NCBI RefSeq assembly: GCF_024363565.1
Contig: NZ_JAJEKE010000006.1
Coordinates: 62,001-126,000 of the forward strand
Direction of reading: 5' to 3'
Origin: Lutispora saccharofermentans
GTDB lineage: Bacteria > Bacillota > Clostridia > Lutisporales > Lutisporaceae
Length of the DNA: 64,000 bases
How positions within the stretch are numbered: the first letter of the stretch is position 1; the number at the start of each line of letters is the position of its first letter. The notes below the pieces were generated by a model that made no database searches, was not told the DNA's origin, and saw nothing but the letters and a program-made list of their open reading frames with translations. The translations under genes and the position numbers were made by a program. Positions 55,149-62,973 of the stretch are shown here, in pieces.

Positions 55149-56413
55149 AGCTCTTTCCTCCCAAAAATTCTGCCGGGAACAGTTATATTAAAGCTTGTCC
55201 CCTTATTTAATTCAGACTTTACTGAAATGCTCCCCTGGAAAACATCTCTGGTCAAATCTCTTACTAAAGCAAGTCCAAGACCCCTTTCAATATCTCCTGT
55301 ATTTTCATCAAATTTGGTTGAAAAGCCGGGATTAAATATGTAATCTATATTGTCTTTCTTTATGCCCTCTCCGTTATCAACTACAGAAATTACATAGTCA
55401 TCCCCATCCTCAAATATATTAAGCTTGAGCACTCCCTTCCTTCTTTTCTCCATAGCCTCTATGGAGTTATTGATCAGATTTCTTAAAACGGACATGAGAT
55501 AAAAATGCTCCGCTACATTAAAGTCAGCTTTGATATTAAATAATAATTCAATGTCCAGTTTATTCAATCTTATATATTCCTTGGTATCAATCTCTAGAAT
55601 ATTGATGATATCCTTGATGCTCATGCAAGTGCCGTCGGTTTTATCCCTGGCCATCTGTTCCAAGCCGTTTATTACCCTTATATAGCCTTTTTTTATCTCA
55701 TGGACATCCTTGGCAATATCCAATGCCAGATGCTTGAGCTCATGAGGGTAGTCATTTTCAGATATGACCTTGTAGGCAAAATATGATTTCTTCATTACGT
55801 CTTCTATTTCGCTTATATTCTTATTCATAAAATATATCTCGCTCTTGAAGCTTGAAGTGAGAAGCATCAATCTCCTATATCTCTCTTCATGCTCCTGCTT
55901 TGCCAAAAAGCCTCTGTAATGCTTTATGGATATGATCACTCCCATGGCTATGAAGGCTCTCACCGCTGCAATCACTATCAAATTCTTTATTATCTCCATA
56001 GTCATGCCCACGATGCTGGTCCTTACGCTCATCTCCACCATGTTGGACAGAAAATCACAGAAAAATGCCGTGACGGTAAACCTTGTAATATTCTTCTCGA
56101 CCGTATTGAAATATAAAAAATAGTATATTACACCATAAGCAAAATAGAAAAAAACATCCGGACCTACCATTATCCAGGTAATAGGCAGGTCCTTGATCTC
56201 CATGTATTCAATAATCCCTCTGAACAGAGGAGATACTATGCCGGTGACAAAGCCAACGATTATCGGGTTCAGTTCTGCATAGTTATATAAAAATATCGGA
56301 AGCAAAATTACTGAAAGTGTTATTATGAATCCTTGAACAAAATAATTAAAATGAAATTGGGATGCTAAGGCCACACAAGCTGCTATAAGTAATGTGTGCT
56401 TTAATTTATTCAT
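55145..56413 (-). CDS. GlnK/YcbA-type sensor histidine kinase
   Basis: 422 aa. Six or so membrane helices (residues 1-185), an H-box region (HEIKKGYIRVINGLEQM) and an ATPase domain with the N box LRNLINNSIEAMEKRRKG, VVDNGEGI and GLGLALVRDLT. I chose the ATG at 56413 with AGGTG upstream over the GTG at 56422. It pairs with the response regulator (four-base overlap). Confidence 0.85.
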   Translation of the reverse strand: MNKLKHTLLIAACVALASQFHFNYFVQGFIITLSVILLPIFLYNYAELNPIIVGFVTGIVSPLFRGIIEYMEIKDLPITWIMVGPDVFFYFAYGVIYYFLYFNTVEKNITRFTVTAFFCDFLSNMVEMSVRTSIVGMTMEIIKNLIVIAAVRAFIAMGVIISIKHYRGFLAKQEHEERYRRLMLLTSSFKSEIYFMNKNISEIEDVMKKSYFAYKVISENDYPHELKHLALDIAKDVHEIKKGYIRVINGLEQMARDKTDGTCMSIKDIINILEIDTKEYIRLNKLDIELLFNIKADFNVAEHFYLMSVLRNLINNSIEAMEKRRKGVLKLNIFEDGDDYVISVVDNGEGIKKDNIDYIFNPGFSTKFDENTGDIERGLGLALVRDLTRDVFQGSISVKSELNKGTSFNITVPGRIFGRKEL

Positions 56414-56557
56414 CAAATTCACCTATGCATATTTATAGAGTTTAATGCAAGAATTGTCTTTATGCGTTGAAATAATAATAACATACTTGAAAGTCAAATA
56501 GAAGTGAATATATTCTCAATTTTCGCAACTGTCATGCAAATATAGTCTGAGGTACTG

Positions 56558-57028
56558 CTACTCTCTGAGAGTAGCCTTTAATCTGCTGTCTTTAAGCAAA
56601 ATATCAATAGCATCCATGATCGAACACACCACCACGTCCGCATGAGCCAAAAGCTTGCCGCTGCATCCTTCACGCTCAATAACAGCTATGGATAGCCTGG
56701 CTGATTTAAACATTTCTATGTCATTAAAGCCGTTGCCTATGCAAATAGTCTTGTCTGCTCCTATGCTTTCGACTATTTCTTTTTTAAAATCGGCGGCCTT
56801 TCCTTTAGGAAAGGTCCTGACAGATACGCTGGATTGAGCGCATTCGGCTTCAACGGTTCCATAGGTATCGGCAGTCAATATGTAAATATTGGCACGAGAT
56901 TTAAGCTCCGCCAGAAGCCCCTTCACCCCGTCTGTAAGCTTTCCGTCCGTCGCTATCGTGCCGTTATAATCAAACACTATGTTTTCTATCTCAATTACTC
57001 CTAAACCTGGTATATCGTAAATCAGCAT
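56558..57028 (-). CDS. HAD-superfamily hydrolase, P-type-ATPase-like soluble protein
   Basis: 156 aa. HAD motif 1 is VFDYNGTIATDG, motif 2 is YILTADT, and the late motif is ICIGNGFNDIEMF. These small soluble proteins resemble the phosphorylation domain of P-type ATPases; their substrates are unknown. It lies 19 bases after pstB, so it is probably part of the pst operon. Confidence 0.8.
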   Translation of the reverse strand: MLIYDIPGLGVIEIENIVFDYNGTIATDGKLTDGVKGLLAELKSRANIYILTADTYGTVEAECAQSSVSVRTFPKGKAADFKKEIVESIGADKTICIGNGFNDIEMFKSARLSIAVIEREGCSGKLLAHADVVVCSIMDAIDILLKDSRLKATLRE

Positions 57029-57047
57029 TCAATTGTCCCTCCAAATT

Positions 57048-57791
57048 TTACCCATATATGCCTTCAATATATTCTCTCGTCCTTCTGTCCTGAGGCGAAG
57101 AAAACATCCTGACTGTCTCATCATATTCCACCAGTTCTCCGTCCAGCATGAATGCGGTGTAATCCGATATCCTCTTTGCCTGATAAAGATTATGAGTGAC
57201 TATTACTATAGTATAATCTCCGGCTAAATTTATCAACATTTTTTCGATATTAGCAGTGTTTTTCACATCCAGAGCGGAGCAAGGCTCATCCAGAAGCAAT
57301 ACCTCCGGCTCCACTGTCAGCGCTCTTGCAATGCAAAGCCTCTGCTGCTGGCCTCCCGAAAGCTTCAATGCAGACATGCCAAGCTCGTCCTTCACTTCAT
57401 CATAAAGGCCCGAAATCTTAAGCTTATCAAGGGCTATTTCTCTCAATCTGCTTTTATCCCTTATTCCATAGAAAATTGGAGCATAGGTCAGGTTCTTATA
57501 TATGGAAAAGGGAAATGGCGCAGGTTTTTGAAAAACTATGCCTATCCTCTTTCTTATTTCTTCTTTGGCCATGGAATAAATATCCTTGCCGTTAAATAAA
57601 ATATTGCCTGCAGCTCTTCCTCCGCTTTCCTCCAGCATCCTGTTCAATGATAAAAGAAATGTGGATTTGCCGCATCCCGACGGGCCTATTATTGCAGTTA
57701 TTTTATTCTTTTCTATTTTCATATTTATATCATTTATTATCTTTTTATCTCCATAATAAGCATAAAAGGATCTTAACTCCAGTACATTCAT
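57048..57791 (-). CDS. pstB: Phosphate ABC transporter ATP-binding protein
   Basis: 247 aa. Walker A GPSGCGKST, signature KLSGGQQQRLCIARAL and Walker B LLLDEPCSALD. The ATG at 57791 overlaps the end of pstA by four bases; a longer frame to 57812 is less likely. Confidence 0.93.
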   Translation of the reverse strand: MNVLELRSFYAYYGDKKIINDINMKIEKNKITAIIGPSGCGKSTFLLSLNRMLEESGGRAAGNILFNGKDIYSMAKEEIRKRIGIVFQKPAPFPFSIYKNLTYAPIFYGIRDKSRLREIALDKLKISGLYDEVKDELGMSALKLSGGQQQRLCIARALTVEPEVLLLDEPCSALDVKNTANIEKMLINLAGDYTIVIVTHNLYQAKRISDYTAFMLDGELVEYDETVRMFSSPQDRRTREYIEGIYG

Positions 57792-58624
57792 TTCGCCGCT
57801 TCCTTTCTCCAAAAGGTTAAGGATATTGAAACCGAGTTTATGATGAATAGCAATAATATGAGCACCAATGCTGTCCCATAGGATTTCTCTGTGGATATGC
57901 CCTCCCCCGTTAAAATATACAGATGAAAGGGCAATGCCATAACAGGCGAGGACAACGATTTGGGAATAGGTGCAAATATTACAGCGCCTGTAAGTATGAT
58001 AGGTGCGGCAGCACCCATTGCAAAGCCTCCTGCCAGGGTCACTGAAGATACTATATCCTTTATGCTTTGGGGCAGCACCAATCTTAATAATGTATAAAGC
58101 TTAGTTGTCCCCAGAGCATATGAAGAAAACAGCATCGAACTGCTGAATTCCCTGAAAGTCTTCTCAACTCTGGCCTGTATGAAAGGAAATATCATTATGC
58201 CCGAGGTCAGGCCCGCGGATATAAGGCTTCTTCCCATTTTCAGATTAGCCACCATAAACGTATAACCAAAAAGGCCAAGTATAATGGACGGAACTCCTGC
58301 CATGCATTGTATCACCACATGGGCAAGGCTCTCCATCCTTTTGGATTTGCAATAAAACACTATGTATACAGCAGTTGAGATTGCCAGTATAGACGCAAAA
58401 ACGCATGAGATAAGCATGAGCAGCAGGCTTCCTATGATCGCAGGCAATATGCCGCCCTCAGATCCCAGGGGTATGCCCGCCGGATTGGATAAAATAAACT
58501 CCCAGGTCATCGCCTTGAACCCGTTTTTTACAATATAGATGAAGATGAAAGCTGCACTCAAAAGAGCCAAAAGGCCGCTGAGCAATATCCATGCATTGAA
58601 AAGTATTGAGCTTATCTTCTTCAT
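57788..58624 (-). CDS. pstA: Phosphate ABC transporter permease
   Basis: 278 aa with six helices and the PstA-type start FNAWILLSGLLALLSAAFIF. The coupling-helix region is ALGTTKLYTLLRLVLPQS. Overlaps pstC by four bases. Confidence 0.92.
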   Translation of the reverse strand: MKKISSILFNAWILLSGLLALLSAAFIFIYIVKNGFKAMTWEFILSNPAGIPLGSEGGILPAIIGSLLLMLISCVFASILAISTAVYIVFYCKSKRMESLAHVVIQCMAGVPSIILGLFGYTFMVANLKMGRSLISAGLTSGIMIFPFIQARVEKTFREFSSSMLFSSYALGTTKLYTLLRLVLPQSIKDIVSSVTLAGGFAMGAAAPIILTGAVIFAPIPKSLSSPVMALPFHLYILTGEGISTEKSYGTALVLILLLFIINSVSISLTFWRKEAAK

Positions 58625-59487
58625 AATTGACTCATGCTCCTTTTAATATAAAATAGAGCTATATTTATTATGAGCAATATAGCCATCAGCACAAAGCCTG
58701 CCGCAAAGAGGGCATGATAATGCAGGCTGCCTACCTCTGCCATGCCCATTTCAAGGGCGATGAGCGAAGGTATGGTCTGACACTTTCCTAAAAGCTTAGG
58801 CATTATCGGTGCATTTCCGATAACCATCATCACCGCCATGGTTTCCCCCATGGCTCTTCCCAAGGCTAAAACTGCAGCTGCTGTTATTCCCTTTATGCTC
58901 TGAGACAGCACTATGGTCCTGATAATGTAACCTTTGGATATGCCTAATGCCTTAGCGGCTATCGAATACTTTTCATACATCTTTCCCATGGTTTCATCAC
59001 ATGTAGATATTATATACGGCAAGACCATGATCGAAAGCAGTATCCCTCCTGCAAGAACGGATTCACCCGAGGAGAAGTCAAATACCCTCTCAAAAAATTT
59101 GACCAATACAAGCAACCCGATGAACCCATATATTACTGAAGGCACTCCTGCCATCACATCTATCAATCCTCTCAATATCAGCCTCGGCTTTTCCTTAACA
59201 TAGCCGGACAGCAAAAGCGAGCTTCCTACCCCTATCGGCAAAGCAATGATTATGGCAACTATGGATACATACAAAGTGCCGAGTATGATATTGAGTATCG
59301 ATAGATTTTCCGGAGCCGCCAGAGGATTCCATGTGTTTCTAGTTATAAATTTCAATATGGGCACCGCTCTGAAAAATATCAAGCTTTCTTTAAATATAAA
59401 AAGTATTATAAAGGATAACAGCAATAATGAAATAAAAGCCAACAGTTTAATACTTTTTTCAAATAACCTGTCAAGGACCTCCCACAT
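58621..59487 (-). CDS. pstC: Phosphate ABC transporter permease
   Basis: 288 aa with six helices. The coupling region AAKALGISKGYIIRTIVLSQ and GRAMGETMAVMMVIGN are typical of PstC. GAGGTGATAG precedes the ATG. It is separated from pstS by a hairpin element. Confidence 0.92.
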   Translation of the reverse strand: MWEVLDRLFEKSIKLLAFISLLLLSFIILFIFKESLIFFRAVPILKFITRNTWNPLAAPENLSILNIILGTLYVSIVAIIIALPIGVGSSLLLSGYVKEKPRLILRGLIDVMAGVPSVIYGFIGLLVLVKFFERVFDFSSGESVLAGGILLSIMVLPYIISTCDETMGKMYEKYSIAAKALGISKGYIIRTIVLSQSIKGITAAAVLALGRAMGETMAVMMVIGNAPIMPKLLGKCQTIPSLIALEMGMAEVGSLHYHALFAAGFVLMAILLIINIALFYIKRSMSQL

Positions 59488-59504
59488 TCTATCACCTCAA
59501 AAAA

Positions 59505-59636
59505 GGGGCTGTCGCATAACGGATTCAACCTGTCATTCCGAAGGAGCAAAGCGACTGAAGAATCTTTTTTATTGCAATGTCTTAAAGATTCTTCGCTGTG
59601 CTCAGAATTACTAAATTATCATTTTGCAACAGCCTC
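59505..59636 (-). repeat. Nested hairpin element between pstS and pstC
   Basis: The outer arms GGGGCTGTCGCATAACG (59505-59521) and TTTTGCAACAGCCTC match the 52967 element. On the minus strand the outer arm is followed by TTTTTT, so it should act as a terminator or attenuator. The loop contains a GTCATTCCGA ... TCAGAATTAC palindrome (59532-59611) of the family seen at 18382-18454. Confidence 0.8.
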
Positions 59637-59648
59637 AACGATCAAATT

Positions 59649-60590
59649 CTATTTTACAGGCACAAAGCCCATCTGTTCTATAATTTCCGCTCCCTTTTCC
59701 GATGTCACAACATCCATGAAGGCCTTTTGTTCAGGAGTCAATTCTCCTCTTTTTACCACTATAAGGGGTCTTGAGATCTTGTAGGAGCCATTCACTATGT
59801 TTTCCTCTGTGGGCTCTACTCCATCCACTTTAAGCGGTATCAGCTTGCCTTTGTTCTGATTGACCATGCCGAAGGACGCATAACCAATGGCATCCTTATT
59901 TTCAATTACCTTGGTCACCAGCGCTCCCATAGAAGGAGACTGTATAGCGTCAGGCCTTATTTGAGTTTCGCCCATCACGCTCTTTTGAAAGACTTCATGT
60001 GCTCCGCCGCTTAAATCTCTTATAACCACAACAATTTCCTTATGAGGAAGCTTGCTGTCGAGCTCATCCCAAAATTTATACTCCCCGGCAAAGATTTTTT
60101 TCACTTCTTCCGTCGTCAAGCTGTCTCTCAGCTTTACCAATGGATTTTCCGGGTTTATCGATATGGTAAGAGCATCTATTCCAAGTGTGAAATCTTTTGC
60201 ATCTCCAATTTTCTCTTTTTCTTCGCTCTTGATTTCCCTGGCCAACATACCAAAATCGCTGGTGTCTTCCAGCACTGCTTTAACTCCTGCTCCTGAACCG
60301 CCGGCAGAAACATAAATAGCTATATTTTCTTCCGGAAAGCTTGGATCTACCTTGTTCCAGGTAGTATATCCTTCGATAAAATCAGTGGCAATAGCCGATA
60401 TTACCGGTGCCAGTGTGGACGAGCCGTTAAATGTTATTTGTGCTTTAAATTCAGTTTTCATTTCATCCGGCTTATCTCCGGCAGCAGGCTCGCTATCTGC
60501 AGGCGTTGTTGGCGCCTGGCTTGTACAGCCTGTTAAAGCCATCGTAAAAACCAGCAGCATACATAATAAAATACTCCAAAATCTTTTCAT
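59649..60590 (-). CDS. pstS: Phosphate-binding lipoprotein PstS
   Basis: 313 aa. The signal peptide ends in lipobox ALTGC. The mature part has TFNGSSTLAPVISAIATDF, SAGGSGAGVKAVLED and RDLSGGAHEVF, which are PstS phosphate-binding loops. I chose the ATG at 60590 with GGAGGG upstream. No phoU or phoBR genes are nearby. Confidence 0.91.
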   Translation of the reverse strand: MKRFWSILLCMLLVFTMALTGCTSQAPTTPADSEPAAGDKPDEMKTEFKAQITFNGSSTLAPVISAIATDFIEGYTTWNKVDPSFPEENIAIYVSAGGSGAGVKAVLEDTSDFGMLAREIKSEEKEKIGDAKDFTLGIDALTISINPENPLVKLRDSLTTEEVKKIFAGEYKFWDELDSKLPHKEIVVVIRDLSGGAHEVFQKSVMGETQIRPDAIQSPSMGALVTKVIENKDAIGYASFGMVNQNKGKLIPLKVDGVEPTEENIVNGSYKISRPLIVVKRGELTPEQKAFMDVVTSEKGAEIIEQMGFVPVK

Positions 60591-60685
60591 CGTAAATCCC
60601 TCCACGTTGATATATTATGACAACTATCCATAGTGATTTTATTATGATTGCCAGGATTTTACCAATCGATATAATTTATAGCTCT

Positions 60686-61639
60686 TCACCTTTGTATAGA
60701 TTTTATCAATGAGAAGTCCAAATTGCCGCCGCTTATGATTATCGCAACGTTTTTATTTTTGAATAATTCCGGTTCAGCCATGACTGCGGCTACCCCCACT
60801 GCTCCTGCAGGTTCTGCAATCACCTTTTCCTTATCCATAAGGAAAAGCACAGCCTCTTTGACGCTTTCTTCCTCAACCAGAACTATATCGTCAATGCATT
60901 GTCCTGCCATTTTATATGGTATTTCCCCCACCCCGCCAACCAAGGCATCACATATAGAGGGCTGCGAAGGGAAATCCATATAGCACACTCGATCCTCTAA
61001 GGCTTTGACCATAGCCGGGCAAGCACTGGTCTGAATCCCTATAACCCTGATCGAAGGCTTGATATGCTTGGCCGCCACAGATACACCGGTTATAAGCCCT
61101 CCTCCTCCGATAGGAGCCAATATTACATCGATATCCGGATTGGCCTCGAGTATCTCCATAGCAATGCTTCCTTGACCTGCTATCACTTCTATGTCGGAAC
61201 AGGGATCTATAAATATACGTTTTTCCTTATCCAGCGCCTCCAGGGCTGCAGCATGGGCTTCATCGTAATTGCTTCCCACTGCGACAACCTCAGCTCCATA
61301 ATATTTTATCTTTTCCAGCTTTGATTCGGGGATGCTTACGGGCACAAATATTTTAGCTCCGATACCTCCCAAAAGCTTTGCAGCGTAGCTGACACCAGCA
61401 CCGTGATTTCCGGAGGAAACAGCCAGAACTCCCCTGGCTTTTTCTTCATCTGTCAAACCGGTCATCTTGCTCAAAGCACCTCTTATCTTGAAGCCTTTCA
61501 ATCTTTGCTGGCATTCAAGCTTTAGAAACACATCAGTATATCTATTGCTCAAATACATTGAAAAATCCAATGGGGTTTTATATATATATCTGCTTATTCT
61601 ATCTCTTGCAAATTGAATATCCTTAAAAGAAACCATCAT
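60686..61639 (-). CDS. Threonine dehydratase-type PLP enzyme (catabolic, no ACT domain)
   Basis: 317 aa. PLP Lys51 is in RLKGFKIRGA; AVSSGNHGAGVSYAA and GGGGLITG are the cofactor loops. The length and lack of an ACT domain suggest a TdcB-like threonine/serine deaminase producing 2-oxobutyrate or pyruvate. Related hydroxy-amino-acid lyases cannot be excluded. GGGAG precedes the ATG. Confidence 0.85.
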   Translation of the reverse strand: MMVSFKDIQFARDRISRYIYKTPLDFSMYLSNRYTDVFLKLECQQRLKGFKIRGALSKMTGLTDEEKARGVLAVSSGNHGAGVSYAAKLLGGIGAKIFVPVSIPESKLEKIKYYGAEVVAVGSNYDEAHAAALEALDKEKRIFIDPCSDIEVIAGQGSIAMEILEANPDIDVILAPIGGGGLITGVSVAAKHIKPSIRVIGIQTSACPAMVKALEDRVCYMDFPSQPSICDALVGGVGEIPYKMAGQCIDDIVLVEEESVKEAVLFLMDKEKVIAEPAGAVGVAAVMAEPELFKNKNVAIIISGGNLDFSLIKSIQR

Positions 61640-61720
61640 CAGCACTCCCTAATCTCAGTTGATACATATAATATTATCATAAAAATCAAATAAATATCTA
61701 TAATTATGCGATGAATTACA

Positions 61721-61760
61721 AAAAGGAAGCCGCATCGTTTTGACCCGCAGCTTCCTTTTT
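61721..61760. terminator. Bidirectional terminator between lipoprotein and dehydratase genes
   Basis: The arms AAAAGGAAGC / GCTTCCTTTT are followed by T-rich tails on both strands. Confidence 0.72.
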
Positions 61761-61787
61761 ATATTAAAACATTTAACCTTGCTTTTC

Positions 61788-61870
61788 TATATATAACGCA
61801 TTAAATATTCTACATAGCTGTTATGCTGACTGATAACGATTGCTGTAAAATCATTTTCACGTTATATATA
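61788..61870. repeat. MITE-like repeat, shortest derivative
   Basis: The outer TATATATAACG / CGTTATATATA arms are intact, but the centre is reduced to TGTTATGCTGACTGATAACG and TGCTGTAAAATCATTTTCA. It shows the minimal unit. Confidence 0.8.
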
Positions 61871-61882
61871 ATCTAAGGATGA

Positions 61883-62758
61883 TCATTTAGTGTATACCAA
61901 TTGAATGTTGTATTCTGCCGATTTAGCTTCATCATCCTGAACACTCCCATTGATATATATTTGATATTTCCCGGATTCGCCTTGCAGAGTGAATTCTGAT
62001 GAGCTTAAGTCTTTGGATTTATTCTCAATGCCCTGCCAATTCTTATCATAGCTGTCCAGAATATCCTTCATTGTCTTGTTCGATATCAGATATACATAAT
62101 ATGAAATATCGCTGTCGCTTTCACTATACTGGCTGTCAGTGATCTTATCCTCTTGGAGTATGGGGAATTGTTCCGCAGGATATCCGTCGGAAAGCACCAC
62201 TGTTTCTGCAGCGTCATAGTAGCTCTTCTTTTCCAGTGCCTCTTGCTCTTTCATAGCTTTATCATAATAAGATACATCCAGATAAATGCTAAAATTCCCA
62301 TCATTGGTCTTTGCAATCGAAACTATAAACCCATAGTCTTCCTTCTTCCCCGACATAAAGAAACTGTTCTGGTCTGACTGCTGCGAAAGGTTCTTAGCAT
62401 CCCCCAAAGCTTCTGTATAAAAAGCCACTGCCTCCTCATATTTTTTCCCCGTTAGATATATAATGCCGATTGCTTTAGAATCCTTATTGTCATTTACATT
62501 GACTATGTTAGCATCCTCCAGTATTGGCACTACATCTTTAGGGAAGCTATCAGGAGCTTTGAGATTGCTTCCCATCTCTCCGAGGCTTACCTTTACATCC
62601 GAGCCGGCTTCCTTTGCAGCTTCATTTATTTCTTCTTCAACCTTTTTCACTTCTTCATCAGCGGCCTTCAGGCCCGCCTGCTTTGAAGGTCCGCCGCATC
62701 CGCCAAGCATTGCCATTATTATTATGATGATCATCAGGATATACCATATCTTCTTCAA
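61883..62758 (-). CDS. Lipoprotein of unknown function
   Basis: 291 aa with a lipobox (MLGGCGG) near residue 21 and an acidic coiled-coil-like start (EEVKKVEEEINEAAKEAG). The rest is two similar halves, each with a FP-VxPIL segment followed by a beta-rich part, suggesting internal duplication. I do not recognise a family. The TTG start follows GGAGGAGG. Confidence 0.7.
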   Translation of the reverse strand: MKKIWYILMIIIIIMAMLGGCGGPSKQAGLKAADEEVKKVEEEINEAAKEAGSDVKVSLGEMGSNLKAPDSFPKDVVPILEDANIVNVNDNKDSKAIGIIYLTGKKYEEAVAFYTEALGDAKNLSQQSDQNSFFMSGKKEDYGFIVSIAKTNDGNFSIYLDVSYYDKAMKEQEALEKKSYYDAAETVVLSDGYPAEQFPILQEDKITDSQYSESDSDISYYVYLISNKTMKDILDSYDKNWQGIENKSKDLSSSEFTLQGESGKYQIYINGSVQDDEAKSAEYNIQLVYTK

Positions 62759-62906
62759 AATACTACCTCCTCCAGAATTATAACGGTATATAATAATTAT
62801 AGGGGATACCAGAGGCTTAGGCTTCCAATAAATTGCGCTGCACTTTCAATAAGTTGACAAATTAAAATTAAAATTTATCAGCCGGAATATGCTTTAGTGC
62901 ATACAA

Positions 62907-62935
62907 TTGTAACTTTCTTTAAAATGGTGTATCAT
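62907..62935 (+). promoter_or_regulatory. Promoter of the AbrB-type transporter gene
   Basis: TTGTAA and TATCAT are separated by exactly 17 bases, 39 bases before the start codon. Confidence 0.6.
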
Positions 62936-62973
62936 TATTTAATGTTTATGTATTGCAAAGGGGTACATTCAAA

